A DNA stretch of 64,000 nucleotides from Allochromatium vinosum DSM 180 (GTDB taxonomy: Bacteria > Pseudomonadota > Gammaproteobacteria > Chromatiales > Chromatiaceae), in the NCBI RefSeq assembly GCF_000025485.1, contig NC_013851.1:783154-847153 (forward strand), read 5' to 3'. A model generated the notes under the pieces. It was not told where the DNA came from, did no database searches, and worked only from the letters and a program-made list of their open reading frames with translations. Position numbers and translations under genes: made by a program. Within the stretch, counting starts at the first letter, position 1; each line of letters starts with the position of its first letter. Positions 18,756 through 30,283 of this stretch are shown one piece after another.

Positions 18756-20861
18756 ATGGCAACGGCACGGCGCTTGCGGCTCAGGTCCATTCTGATCGCC
18801 GCGCTCTTCGGCCCGCTGCCGGCGATCGCCGGACCGTTGAGCAAACCGGCCGGCTCGGACCAGGGGGCGGCCGTGGGCGACCAGGCCGCGAGAGCGGATC
18901 TGTTGTCCGTGCTCGGTGACGTGTCGGCCCTGGCGACCAAGACCCGCCTGAATGCCGACTATGTCCCCGGCATCCTGAGCGTCCTGGACGGCGACGAGCT
19001 GGTCGCGCTGGGGGTGCGGACTGTCTGGGAGGCTCTGGAGCTGGTTCCCGGCGTGCAGATCGACCGCAATCGCAATGGTGCGCTGCGTGTGGCCATCCGC
19101 GGCTTCCAGCACAGCAATGGCAACGTCAAGCTGCTGCTCAACTCAGTGGCGATGAACAATGCCTTCGCCGGCTATTCCAACATCCTCTACATCCCGATCG
19201 AGCAGGTGGAACGCATCGAGGTGATTCGCGGCCCCGGCTCGGCGGTGCATGGCGAGTTCGCCTTCGCGGGCGTCATCAACGTCCTCACCCGCCAGAACGA
19301 AAATCGCGCCTATGTGGAGGCCGGAAGCGGTGAAACCTATGGGACGGGCGCCGTGCTCTCGGCGCAATCGCCTGACGGGGACTGGCGTCTCAACCTGAAC
19401 GCCTCGGGCTGGAGCCGGCAGGGCACAGAGATCACGGCCGGTCCCGACCGGCTCTACACCCTGGGCCTGAGCGAACGCTCCCAGGCTCCAGGCCGGATCA
19501 ACAATGCCGAGAACTACCGGCTGGCCGTCTTCGCCCTGGATTACAGGAAACTCTCCGTACTCGCGCAGTACAGCCGCAGTCAGGGCGGCACCTTTTTCGG
19601 GCCGCTGGACGTACTGCCTGAGGCGAACACGGGCGCGGATGCCTCCCTGGCCGAACAGAGCCTGATCCAGCTGCGTCACAGCTTCGAGCCGACCCAGACA
19701 CTCAGCGCCGAGCTCAGGCTCACCTGGTCGGAGTACATCGGCAACTGGGCCGTGGATGTACTGCCCTCGGGCGTGGCCTACCCGCTGGGATCGCGGAACA
19801 TCTATCCCGACGGCGTCTTCATCGAGGACTATGTGCGCATCGGCCGCCAGGAGGCCGAACTCGATCTCGACTGGCACGGCTGGAGCGGGCATCGCTGGCA
19901 GTTGAGCCTCTCGGCGGCCGAGGCGCGCATCGACGAAGCCTGGTGGGCCTTCAACGGCGATGCCGAGACCCTGGAACCACTCCCGAGCGTGCGTCGCTAC
20001 AGTGGCGACCAGAACTACCTCGACGAAGGGGCGCGCCGCTCGATCCACAGCATCGCCGTTCAGGATCAGTTCCACCTCCTGGAGCCATTGGCGGTGACGG
20101 CCGGTCTGCGCTATGACAACTACAGCGACGTCGGTGAGAACCTCTCGCCACGCCTAGGCGCCGTCTGGACGCTCAGTGACAAACACCTCGTCAAGGCGCA
20201 ATATGCCGAGGCCTTCTTTCCGCCAACCCTGTATCAGGTCTACGGCAACTCCGAAAGTCGCGTGCGCGACAGCTTCACACTCGATCCCGAGACCGTGTCC
20301 ACCACGGAACTCGGATACATTTTCCGGCATGGAACCCGTGTCGCGCGCGCCACGCTCTATCACTCCAGGGTCAGAGATCTGATCGTCCTCGAGAACAACC
20401 GCTATCAGAACCGCGGTCGGGTGCGCCTTCAGGGCTTCGAGGCGGAATGGGAACAGCGCCTGAGTCCAGCCTGGAAACTGACGGCCAACCTCAGTTACAG
20501 CGACACCCTGGACGAGGAGACGGGCGATGCGCTGACCGGCGCGGCCGATTGGCTGGGCAACCTCAGTCTGCTCTATCGCCCGCGTCCCGACATCCTGCTG
20601 AGCGGCCACTGGCGTGCCGTCGGCGACCGTCATCGCGCGGCCGACGATCCGCGTCGCGGCCGGCTCCCCGGCTATCAGGATCTGTCACTGACGCTGAACT
20701 GGTTCGACTTCGGCACCCCCGGCCTCACCCTGCGCGCAGGCGTCGACAATCTCCTGGGGCAGCAGATCAAATCGCCCGCCGCGGCCTACACCTACGCGGA
20801 AGATTATCTGCGGCTGGATGAGCGCATCTGGTGGATACAGCTCTCCTACGAATGGCGTTAG
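18756..20861 (+). CDS. TonB-dependent outer-membrane receptor
   Basis: The 701-residue precursor has a signal peptide (about 1-29), a plug domain (about 60-180, with 'VWEALELVPGVQIDRN', 'IRGFQ', 'VERIEVIRGPGSAVHGEFAF', 'GVINVLTR') and a 22-strand-type beta barrel ending 'RIWWIQLSYEWR' with the expected C-terminal aromatic. The substrate is not evident. The Shine-Dalgarno GGAGGGA (18741-18747) fixes ATG 18756 rather than the earlier in-frame start. The next gene, convergent, codes for a YfiR-like protein; such receptor/YfiR-like pairs occur in several Proteobacteria. Confidence 0.9.
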   Translation: MATARRLRLRSILIAALFGPLPAIAGPLSKPAGSDQGAAVGDQAARADLLSVLGDVSALATKTRLNADYVPGILSVLDGDELVALGVRTVWEALELVPGVQIDRNRNGALRVAIRGFQHSNGNVKLLLNSVAMNNAFAGYSNILYIPIEQVERIEVIRGPGSAVHGEFAFAGVINVLTRQNENRAYVEAGSGETYGTGAVLSAQSPDGDWRLNLNASGWSRQGTEITAGPDRLYTLGLSERSQAPGRINNAENYRLAVFALDYRKLSVLAQYSRSQGGTFFGPLDVLPEANTGADASLAEQSLIQLRHSFEPTQTLSAELRLTWSEYIGNWAVDVLPSGVAYPLGSRNIYPDGVFIEDYVRIGRQEAELDLDWHGWSGHRWQLSLSAAEARIDEAWWAFNGDAETLEPLPSVRRYSGDQNYLDEGARRSIHSIAVQDQFHLLEPLAVTAGLRYDNYSDVGENLSPRLGAVWTLSDKHLVKAQYAEAFFPPTLYQVYGNSESRVRDSFTLDPETVSTTELGYIFRHGTRVARATLYHSRVRDLIVLENNRYQNRGRVRLQGFEAEWEQRLSPAWKLTANLSYSDTLDEETGDALTGAADWLGNLSLLYRPRPDILLSGHWRAVGDRHRAADDPRRGRLPGYQDLSLTLNWFDFGTPGLTLRAGVDNLLGQQIKSPAAAYTYAEDYLRLDERIWWIQLSYEWR

Positions 20862-21997
20862 CGCGTCCTCGATTCCGGGACTAGGGTTGCCAGACGCAGC
20901 AGCTTGGAGCTGATCTGGATACCGGCGCGCGCGGCCGTCTCGCGATTGATCATGGGGTGCAGTCGCCCGTTCTCGCGCACCAGCGACACCATGCCACCTG
21001 CCTGTACCAGATCCTGCGTATCGCCGACGGTGAGCACGGGCGCTTCCCGGACCTCGGCGAGCACCCTGGACATGGACTCAGCCACCCGATGATCGAGATA
21101 GAGCACATGACAGCGGCGCCACGGCGTTTGCTCCTGGACGCTGGCGAGCTGCAATGGCCGGCCCGCAGCCCGTTCACCGGCCAGGGTCCGTTGCAGACTG
21201 GCGGACAGCTCCGGGTTGCCGAGCACACAGTAGCGCAGCGGCGCGGACGCCGAGTCGAACGCCGAGGCCGGCCACTGGATGAAGAAGGCGAAGTTGAGCA
21301 GAAAGTTCGCGCGCCGGTCGATCTCGTCGAAGGACTCATAGTGGCGCGCCTCGGCGAGGAAATAGGGCTTGAACCGGACGCCGGCGCGCTCGGCCTGGGT
21401 CAGGTTGACGATGGGCAGGATACGATCGGTCACATGCAGACCGACCACGGCGCCATCCTCGACGGCGCCGTCGAACGGCGAAAAGACGAGCGTGCGTTGA
21501 CGCTCCGACCAGGCGCGCAGACGATTGGGGGCCAGACCGACACTGGCGATGAAGATACCGCCCGGACGCGGGCCGGTATAGGCGTCCAGGTCCGCCGCCG
21601 AGAGCACCTCGACCCGCAATCCATGACCGCGGACCTTCGCGGCCGTCTCGAAATGGGCCGCGACCTGGAGCGCCGGATTCCGGGGGCCTTCGTAGGCCAC
21701 CAGCACCAGCAGCCGGCCGTCCGGGCCGAGCGCGCTCTCGAACGCTTCCAGCGCGCCGATACTGACGGGGAAGAGCTTCAGCCCCAGCCGCATCCGCTGC
21801 TCGTCCTCGTGCCACAGGGTTTGGGGATTGCCGAATGCGTTCAGGGGGACGAGCAACACCGGGACACAGAGGGCGAGACACAGGAGTACGCCGCGAACGA
21901 GGCTGAGGCTGAATTCACTCCGAGTCGATACGGCGTGTCCTGTCGCTGTCATCGGTGTCGAATGGCCGATCCGGTCTCGGTCCAGCCCTCTCCTCAT
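20858..21997 (-). CDS. YfiR-like (DUF4154) secreted protein with N-terminal extension
   Basis: The C-terminal part (residues about 225-365) matches the YfiR/DUF4154 pattern: 'FLLNFAFFIQWPASAF', 'LRYCVLGNPELSASL', 'CHVLYLDHRV', 'PVLTVGDTQDLVQAGGMVSL' and 'INRETAARAGIQISSKLLRL'. YfiR is a periplasmic repressor of the diguanylate cyclase YfiN. The N-terminal 200 residues resemble a further periplasmic domain ('GPRPGGIFIASVGLAPNRL', 'GLHVTDRILPIVNLTQAE'). A hydrophobic signal segment occupies about 33-55 from ATG 21997; ATG 21952 is an alternative. It overlaps the convergent receptor gene by 4 bases. No YfiN-like cyclase is adjacent. Confidence 0.75.
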   Translation of the reverse strand: MRRGLDRDRIGHSTPMTATGHAVSTRSEFSLSLVRGVLLCLALCVPVLLVPLNAFGNPQTLWHEDEQRMRLGLKLFPVSIGALEAFESALGPDGRLLVLVAYEGPRNPALQVAAHFETAAKVRGHGLRVEVLSAADLDAYTGPRPGGIFIASVGLAPNRLRAWSERQRTLVFSPFDGAVEDGAVVGLHVTDRILPIVNLTQAERAGVRFKPYFLAEARHYESFDEIDRRANFLLNFAFFIQWPASAFDSASAPLRYCVLGNPELSASLQRTLAGERAAGRPLQLASVQEQTPWRRCHVLYLDHRVAESMSRVLAEVREAPVLTVGDTQDLVQAGGMVSLVRENGRLHPMINRETAARAGIQISSKLLRLATLVPESRTR

Positions 21998-22019
21998 GCA
22001 GCCTGTATCCCCTGTTGTT

Positions 22020-22054
22020 TGACATCCTCCCGTCCTGAAGAACGGGGCTCCCAG
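22020..22054. mobile_element. Possible IS200/IS605-type right-end remnant
   Basis: The minus strand reads GCCCCGTTCTTCAGGACGGG followed by AGGATGTC. This is the hairpin-plus-GGAGGATG pattern common at the right end of IS605-type elements after tnpB. The stem is 7 bp (CCCGTTC/GGACGGG, one G-T pair) with a TTCA loop. No tnpA or tnpB reading frame is present within several kb, so this would be a remnant or a lone end. Confidence 0.45.
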
Positions 22055-22139
22055 CGCACCTGCCGCGCGATCCTAGAGCCTATCCAGGGCACAGACTACC
22101 GCATTCCGGGGCAGATACGCGACGTTCGCTGGAAGAGGG

Positions 22140-22457
22140 TCAAGCGGTCGGATCGATCCACACCCGGCCGTCCATCACCTTGACTGGAAAGACCCGGATC
22201 GGGCAGTCGGCCGGTTCGTCGAGCGGCTCGCCGGTTTCCAGGCTGAAGCGGCTGCCGTGCAGCGAGCACTTGATCCGGTCGCCATCGAGACAGCCGAAGG
22301 AGAGCGGATAGTCCTCGTGGCTGCAATTGTCCTCGACGGCATGATAGCGCCCGGCGACGTGCGCGAGAATGACAGCTCTCCCGGCGACACTGACCTTGAT
22401 GAACTTGCCCTCCGCAATGTCGCCGCAGGCGGCGACGACGACGAAGTGGTCCGACAT
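22140..22457 (-). CDS. Rieske [2Fe-2S] ferredoxin-like protein
   Basis: The 105-residue cytosolic protein has the Rieske ligand pairs Cys45-Ser-His47 and Cys64-x2-His67 ('NCSHEDYPLSFG' and 'IKCSLHGSRFSLETGEP'), as in the small Rieske subunits of dioxygenase systems and NirD. No partner oxygenase is seen. It starts at the last base of the upstream TrpD-like gene (TGATG overlap of 1 base), so translational coupling is likely and a shared role with that protein is inferred. Confidence 0.92.
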   Translation of the reverse strand: MSDHFVVVAACGDIAEGKFIKVSVAGRAVILAHVAGRYHAVEDNCSHEDYPLSFGCLDGDRIKCSLHGSRFSLETGEPLDEPADCPIRVFPVKVMDGRVWIDPTA

Positions 22458-23566
22458 CAGCGTACCCTCCGTGCCGCCCGGCCCGAATCCAGCACGTCGC
22501 GGACGCGATCGGCGGCCACTTCCAGCGAGCGCGCACGTCCCAGATGCCAGAGGATGAGCGCGCCGGTGCAGACCAGGCTGTCATAGGTCGGCCCCTTGGC
22601 CCCGTCGAGCGCCGCCAGTCCGGCCTCAGCCGCCGCCTGAGCGGTGGCCTCCACATCCACCGCCACCGCGATCTCATCGCCCGGCCGGGTGGTCTGGGGC
22701 AGATCCTCGGGCAGGGGCACCGAGCGCACCGTCTGTTCGATGCCGAGCGCGGTCGGGTCGATCTCGAAGGACTGTTCCTCGGAATGGTGCTGATAGCTGA
22801 AACAGACGCCCTGCTGACGCAGCGAGGGGATGACGCCGCCCTCGACGCCGCGAATCAGCAACGCCGAATCAAACCCGGCATGACGCGCGAGCATGGCATA
22901 GATGCGCGGATAGGGCTTGTGGACATAGCCGGTGACGAGATGGGTGTGCCGGCGTCCGTGGATGGGGCGCGCCAGCACCTCAGTCGTCGTGATGACCTGA
23001 CGCTTGACGATGGTCGAGCGCAGGTCGACCAAATGGTGCAGCGGGGCGCAGAAGGCGCGCTGGTCGACATAGCTCCAGCCGAGTTCGGGGTCGGCGAGGC
23101 GCTCGGCGGCCTCGACCGGGGTCAGATCGACCGGCGCCCCAGCGGCCTCCAGTACATGCCGATGGGTGACGCCGAACTTGGGTCCGACGGCGTGCGCGCC
23201 ATGGCTGATGCTCGTCACGCTGCACTCGGCCAGCACCGGCATCAGGAAGGGCGCGGCCGGCAGACAGCGGTTGTAGCCGTCATAGGGATCGGCGATGTCG
23301 ACCACCTCGTCGACCCCGGCGACCACGTGCCCCGTGGCCTCACGGATGGCGTCCAGCACACCCTTCATCTCGTCGTCGGTCTCGCGCTTCATGCGCAGCG
23401 CGATCAGGAAGATGCCGGCCTGGACCGGATCGACCGCGTTGTCGAGGATGGCGCGCATTCCGGCGCGCGCCTCGTCGAGCGAAATGTCCTTGGAGAGTTC
23501 GGGGCCGGTGGCGATGCGCTGGATGATCGAGCGCATCAGGAGCTTGGGATCATCGGTCTGGGTCAT
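22457..23566 (-). CDS. TrpD-like (anthranilate phosphoribosyltransferase family) protein
   Basis: The 369-residue product matches the glycosyltransferase family 3/TrpD fold. The N-terminal helical domain contains 'LSLDEARAGMRAILDN'-type sequence ('ISLDEARAGMRAILDN') and 'QAGIFLIALRMKRETDDEM'. The catalytic domain follows with 'SHGAHAVGPKFGVTHRHVLE', lacking the classical GTGGD. The phosphoribosyl pyrophosphate motif is not clearly kept, so anthranilate activity is doubtful and it is more likely a divergent paralogue than the tryptophan enzyme. ATG 23566 has an upstream GAGGA. It is coupled to the Rieske gene downstream. Confidence 0.8.
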   Translation of the reverse strand: MTQTDDPKLLMRSIIQRIATGPELSKDISLDEARAGMRAILDNAVDPVQAGIFLIALRMKRETDDEMKGVLDAIREATGHVVAGVDEVVDIADPYDGYNRCLPAAPFLMPVLAECSVTSISHGAHAVGPKFGVTHRHVLEAAGAPVDLTPVEAAERLADPELGWSYVDQRAFCAPLHHLVDLRSTIVKRQVITTTEVLARPIHGRRHTHLVTGYVHKPYPRIYAMLARHAGFDSALLIRGVEGGVIPSLRQQGVCFSYQHHSEEQSFEIDPTALGIEQTVRSVPLPEDLPQTTRPGDEIAVAVDVEATAQAAAEAGLAALDGAKGPTYDSLVCTGALILWHLGRARSLEVAADRVRDVLDSGRAARRVR

Positions 23567-23641
23567 GGCTGTCCTCGGGGATGTCGGTTGTCGTCGTTGG
23601 TTCACTCAAAGCAAACCATATGGCGAATCCGGGCGGCATTC

Positions 23642-24532
23642 TCAATCACGGAAGCGCCGCGCCAGATCGCCATAGGCTTCGATGCGCCGGTCACGCAGAA
23701 AGGGCCAGAGCCGGCGCACCGGCTCGGTGCGTGCCAGATCGACCTCGGCGACCAGCAGCTTGGGCGCCTGATCGTCGGCCTGGGCGAGGATCTCGCCCTG
23801 CGGGCCGCAGACGAAGGAGCTGCCCCAGAAGCGCGTGCCCGGCGCGGCCCCGCTCGGGTCCGGCTCATAGCCGACGCGGTTGCAGGCAGCCAGGCTCAGG
23901 CCATTGGCGATCGCCTGTCCGCGCTGGACGGTGATCCAGGACTGGATCTGACGCTGCTGCTCCTCGGGCGTGTCGTTGGGATTGGAGCCGATGGTGCTCG
24001 GTGCGAGCAGGATCTGGGCGCCGCCGAGCGCCATGGCGCGCGCGGCCTCTGGAAACCACTGATCCCAGCCCATGAGCACGCCCAGCCGTCCCACGGCGGT
24101 GTCGATCGGATTGAAGCCCAGATCGCCCGGTGTGAAATAGAATTTCTCGTAGCCGCCGGGCACGTCCGGAATGTGCATCTTGCGATAGATCCCGGCCAGC
24201 GCGCCGTCGGTGTCCAGGACCACGGCGGTGCTGTGATAGAGACCGGGGGCGCGCTGCTCGAACAGCGAGCCGACGATCACCAGTTCCAGCTCGCGCGCCA
24301 GCGCGCTCAGACGCTCGGTGGTCGGACCCGGGATGGACTCGGCCAGATCGAACAGATCCGGGTTCTCGGTCTGGCAGAAATAAGGGCCGTTGTGCAGCTC
24401 CTGGAGCAGCACCAGATCGCAGCCACGGATCGAGGCGGCGCGGATGGCCGCCTCGCAGTCCTCCAGATTGGCGGCAGTACTGCCTTGATCGGATTGCTGG
24501 ACGAGCGCGAGTGTCAGTGACGAGCGGGGCAT
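23642..24532 (-). CDS. Carbon-nitrogen hydrolase (N-carbamoylputrescine amidase-like) lacking the catalytic Cys
   Basis: The 296-residue protein belongs to the nitrilase superfamily and resembles AguB, which turns N-carbamoylputrescine into putrescine. Two of the three catalytic residues are in place: Glu45 ('LLQELHNGPYFC') and Lys118 ('IYRKMHIPD'). The third site reads 'LGVLMGWDQWFPEAARAM', so Gly155 stands where the family has Cys. The codon is GGC, one base from TGC. The rest, including 'GSSFVCGPQGEILAQ', is well kept. Either the enzyme is inactive and serves another role, or a base error is present. The TrpD-like gene follows on the same strand. Confidence 0.88.
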   Translation of the reverse strand: MPRSSLTLALVQQSDQGSTAANLEDCEAAIRAASIRGCDLVLLQELHNGPYFCQTENPDLFDLAESIPGPTTERLSALARELELVIVGSLFEQRAPGLYHSTAVVLDTDGALAGIYRKMHIPDVPGGYEKFYFTPGDLGFNPIDTAVGRLGVLMGWDQWFPEAARAMALGGAQILLAPSTIGSNPNDTPEEQQRQIQSWITVQRGQAIANGLSLAACNRVGYEPDPSGAAPGTRFWGSSFVCGPQGEILAQADDQAPKLLVAEVDLARTEPVRRLWPFLRDRRIEAYGDLARRFRD

Positions 24533-24554
24533 GGGGCTGAGACTCCAAAATGTT

Positions 24555-24583
24555 TTGCTTCGGGGCGAAGCCTTGTTTATAAC
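24555..24583 (+). promoter_or_regulatory. Possible sigma-70 promoter for the YdjM-like gene
   Basis: TTGCTT (24555-24560) and TATAAC (24578-24583) are 17 bases apart, upstream of the plus-strand gene starting at 24668. A small hairpin (GCTTCG-GGG-CGAAGC, 24557-24571) overlaps the -35 and spacer. Signal strength is moderate. Confidence 0.35.
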
Positions 24584-24667
24584 ATCGCGCTCGTCATTCG
24601 GTGACAGGCAGGGCGGACGCAAGGCTGAGGTTGGCCGGGGCGCGACGTTTGCATGGGGCGCGATAAC

Positions 24668-25456
24668 ATGGCCAATTTCCAGACTCATCTCAATGTCGGC
24701 ATCCTCGTCAGTGCTGCCGCCGCGCTCTCGCTGCACATGGGCGGTCTGGTCGCGCGCTCCGAGACCCCGGCGCTGTTCGTGCTCGGCGTGGCCGGCAGTC
24801 TGCTGCCGGACATCGATTCGGATCGGTCCAAGCCGATCGGCCTGCTGTTCAACGTCCTGGGCGCCTCGCTGGCCTTTGCCGTCACGCTGCCGCTGACGGC
24901 GCGTCTTCTGCCGCTGGAGCTGGTGGCGCTCTGGATCGGCGTCTTTCTGGGCGTGCGCTATGGCCTGCTCAAGCTCTTCACCCGCTTTACGGTCCATCGC
25001 GGTGTCTGGCACTCCTGGCTGGCGATCGCCGCCGTGTCGCTGGCGGCGACCAATCTCGCCTACTGGTTGTGGGAGCACTCACCCGAGGGCGCCTGGATCG
25101 CCGGCCTGATGGTCGGGATCGGCTATCTGACCCATCTGACGCTCGACGAGTTTTCGAGCGTCGACCTCTTCAATTCCAGGATCAAGCGTTCCTTCGGCAC
25201 TGCACTCAAGCCGGCGAGCCTGAAATACCCGTGCAGCAGCCTGGGCATGGCGGCGATGGTCGTCGCCCTGGCCTGGTTCGCGCCTCCGGCCGATGGTCTG
25301 ATGCAGCGGCTCGACGTCGATCCACAGCACACCCTGGCGGTTCTGGAGACGCAGCTTCGCGATGGGGTGCACTGGGTGGCCGATTCCGTGCGCGACTGGT
25401 GGACGCAGCTCAGCCGGTCGCTTCAGGCCGGACTGCCTCCGGAGTCGCGTGGCTGA
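24668..25456 (+). CDS. YdjM-like inner-membrane metal-dependent hydrolase family protein (DUF457)
   Basis: The 262-residue protein has an N-terminal 'ANFQTHLNVG' that is typical for this family, the acidic motif 'LLPDIDSDRSKP', 'VHRGVWHSW' and 'LTHLTLDEFSS'. These are the conserved His and Asp residues of the LexA-regulated membrane hydrolase YdjM group. About four hydrophobic segments lie between and around them. Substrate is unknown. I chose ATG 24668 because homologues start here; ATG 24653, five codons upstream, is the alternative. Confidence 0.82.
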   Translation: MANFQTHLNVGILVSAAAALSLHMGGLVARSETPALFVLGVAGSLLPDIDSDRSKPIGLLFNVLGASLAFAVTLPLTARLLPLELVALWIGVFLGVRYGLLKLFTRFTVHRGVWHSWLAIAAVSLAATNLAYWLWEHSPEGAWIAGLMVGIGYLTHLTLDEFSSVDLFNSRIKRSFGTALKPASLKYPCSSLGMAAMVVALAWFAPPADGLMQRLDVDPQHTLAVLETQLRDGVHWVADSVRDWWTQLSRSLQAGLPPESRG

Positions 25457-25631
25457 GCGGCGCGTACCGGGATCGACCAGCGGCGGTGAGTCCGCGATGA
25501 CGTCGGGCGCTGTACTCAGAGGCCGGGGTGCGCTAGATTAACGACCCTTTGCCTCGCGGCACTCGGTCGCGGGCCGACGACGCTAACACCAGCCTCCAGC
25601 AGGCGCGATTCAGACAAACGATCTCGGGGCC

Positions 25632-26591
25632 ATGGATCTCAATTTTCTCGATTTTGAACAACCCATCGCTGAACTCGAGGCGAAGATCGAAGAGCTTCGG
25701 CTGGTGGGGCACGACAATGCACTCAACATCCAGGAGGAGATCGAGCGGTTGCAGTCCAAGTGTCGGACGCTGACCGAGTCGATCTTCACCTCGCTCACGC
25801 CCTGGCAGATCTCGCAGCTGTCGCGTCATCCGCAGCGTCCCTATCTGCTCGACTATGTGCGGCGGATCTTCGACGAATTCCACGAGCTGCACGGCGATCG
25901 CGCCTTTGCCGACGATCACGCCATCGTCGGCGGACTGGCCCGGCTCGATGGGCGTCCGGTGATGGCCATCGGGCATCAGAAGGGGCGCGACACCAAGGAA
26001 AAGATCCTGCGCAACTTCGGCATGCCGCGTCCCGAGGGCTATCGCAAGGCGCTGCGGTTGATGGAGACGGCCGAACGCTTCCGGATGCCGATCCTGACCT
26101 TCATCGACACGCCGGGCGCCTATCCGGGCGTCGGCGCCGAGGAGCGCGGCCAGAGCGAGGCCATCGCGCGCAATCTGCGCGAGATGTCGCGTCTGCGCAC
26201 GCCCATCCTCAGCACCGTGGTCGGGGAGGGCGGTTCGGGCGGCGCGCTGGCCATCGGCGTGGGCGACTGGCTCGGCATGTTGCAGTTCAGCACCTATTCG
26301 GTGATCTCGCCCGAGGGTTGTGCCTCGATCCTGTGGAAGAGCGCCGACAAGGCGCAGCTGGCCGCCGAGGCCATGGCCATCACCTCCGACAAGCTGATGG
26401 AACAGGGGTTGGTCGACGAGATCATCGAGGAACCGCTGGGCGGTGCGCACCGCAACCCGGATGCCATGGCCAGGACGCTGAAACAGGCGCTACTGGCGCG
26501 TCTGGAGACGCTGGACAAGATCGACATGGATGCACTGATCGCAGCGCGTTACAAGCGTCTGATGGGCTTCGGGCGCTTCAAGGAGGCCTGA
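25632..26591 (+). CDS. accA: Acetyl-CoA carboxylase carboxyltransferase subunit alpha
   Basis: With AccD this protein transfers the carboxyl group from biotin on AccB to acetyl-CoA, giving malonyl-CoA for fatty acid synthesis. The 319-residue length is the usual one. The start '[19 protein letters not shown]' and the core '[19 protein letters not shown]', '[20 protein letters not shown]' and '[15 protein letters not shown]' are typical AccA motifs. The gene is followed after 33 bases by tilS, an order also found in other gammaproteobacteria. Confidence 0.98.
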   Translation: MDLNFLDFEQPIAELEAKIEELRLVGHDNALNIQEEIERLQSKCRTLTESIFTSLTPWQISQLSRHPQRPYLLDYVRRIFDEFHELHGDRAFADDHAIVGGLARLDGRPVMAIGHQKGRDTKEKILRNFGMPRPEGYRKALRLMETAERFRMPILTFIDTPGAYPGVGAEERGQSEAIARNLREMSRLRTPILSTVVGEGGSGGALAIGVGDWLGMLQFSTYSVISPEGCASILWKSADKAQLAAEAMAITSDKLMEQGLVDEIIEEPLGGAHRNPDAMARTLKQALLARLETLDKIDMDALIAARYKRLMGFGRFKEA

Positions 26592-26624
26592 CCCAGGCGA
26601 CCTGATCCGGCTGGCCGCGCTGGT

Positions 26625-28054
26625 GTGACGAGTCCGTTCTCGCCCGAAGCGCTGCTGGAACGCCTCGTTCCCCTGGGGGCGGTCCGGCGCTACTGGATCG
26701 CCTACAGCGGGGGGCTGGATTCCAGCGTCCTGCTCGCGGCGGCCGCCGTCATCCGCGCGCGGCTGCCAGGCGAAGATTCATCCGGGAGGCTCAGGGCCGT
26801 GCATGTCGATCACGGACTGCAAACGGCCTCGGCCGACTGGGCCAGACACTGTGCCGCGCGTTGCGCCGCGCTGCGCCTCCCGCTATCCATCGAACGTCCG
26901 ACCTCGACTCCCGGCCCCGGCGAGAGCCTGGAAGCCTGGGCGCGCGAGGCGCGTTACGCGATCTTTCGTCGTCTGCTCGCGCCGGGCGACCTTCTGCTCA
27001 CCGCCCAGCATCGCGACGATCAGGCCGAGACCCTGCTGCTGGCGCTGCTGCGCGGCAGCGGCCCCCATGGATTGGCCGCCATGCCGGTCGTCGCGCCGCT
27101 CGGTGCCGGACGGCTCGTCAGACCCCTGCTCGACTTCGGCCGCCAGTCGCTCGCCGACTATGCGTGCCGCCAGGGTCTCGACTGGCTCCAAGACCCCAGC
27201 AACGATCACACCGCGTTCGATCGCAACTATCTGCGCCACCGCGTGCTGCCGCTCCTGCGCGCGCGCTGGCCGTCGGCGTCGGCGACCCTGGCGCGCAGTG
27301 CGCGCCATTGCGCCGAGGCGGCCGAACTGGTCGACCAGTATGCCGAGCGAGCGCTCGCCGAGGTGCGCGGTGTCCAGCCAGGCGCGCTCTCACTGGCCGC
27401 GCTCGGGCGTCTCGATCGGCCATTGCGCAAGGCCGTGGTCCGGCACTGGCTGGTCCAACGTGGTTTCAGACCGCCGGACACCCGGCATCTCGACCGTCTG
27501 CTCGACGAGCTGCCGGCCGCCCGTGCCGATGCCAATCCAGTCGTTGTCTGGGAGGGGTGCCAGGTGCGGCGTTATCGTGGCGCGCTGCTGGCTTTGCGTC
27601 CGCTGCCGCCACCGCCATCGAGCGGGACGCGTCTCATCTGGCGTATCAGCGGAGAGCATGGTGTCCTGGAGCTGCCGGATGGATTCGGGCGGCTGGAGTG
27701 GCGCCGATACCCTGACTCGGACACGTTGCCGTCAGCCAAGGCGGCGAAGGTGATCGAGCTTCAGGTTCGCTTCGGTCATGTCGGTCATGTCTGCCGTGCT
27801 GGAGCGAACCGGCCGCACCGAACTTTGAAAAATCTGTTCCAGGAATCGGGTGTCCCGGCCTGGCTCCGAGGTCATGTGCCCCTGATATTCCGGGACGAAC
27901 GGCTCATCGCGGTCGCCGGGGTGGCGGCGTGTCATGGTCAGTGCGACGATACGGGACTAAGCTTTCAACTTCTGTGGTCCGGATTTGCCTGGGAGTCCGA
28001 CTGGTCGTGGCTCGGTCGCCTTCTGGAGTGCAAACGGGATAAGAGTATTCATCC

Positions 28055-28058
<4 letters not shown>
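26625..28058 (+). CDS. tilS: tRNA(Ile)-lysidine synthetase
   Basis: TilS converts C34 of tRNA-Ile(CAU) to lysidine so that it reads AUA. The 477-residue protein has the N-type ATP pyrophosphatase P-loop 'YSGGLDSSVLL' (about 28-38), the downstream 'AQHRDDQAETLLLALLRGSG' motif and 'DPSNDHTAFDRNYLRHRVLP'. A C-terminal TilS domain ends near 'LSFQLLWSGF'. The start is GTG 26625 after accA. Its last four bases overlap the start of the hybrid kinase gene (ATGA), which suggests coupled translation. Confidence 0.95.
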
Positions 28059-30244
<2,186 letters not shown>

Positions 30245-30283
30245 AGCCGGTATGGGATGTCTGGGCCGCCGTTCCCGAGACGA

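Noticed and set aside
22544-24520. 658-residue plus-strand open frame across the TrpD-like and nitrilase genes
   Set aside because: Crosses two well supported minus-strand genes and shows no domain.
24557-24571. GCTTCG-GGG-CGAAGC as terminator of the nitrilase gene
   Set aside because: It is upstream of both divergent genes, so it cannot end either transcript.
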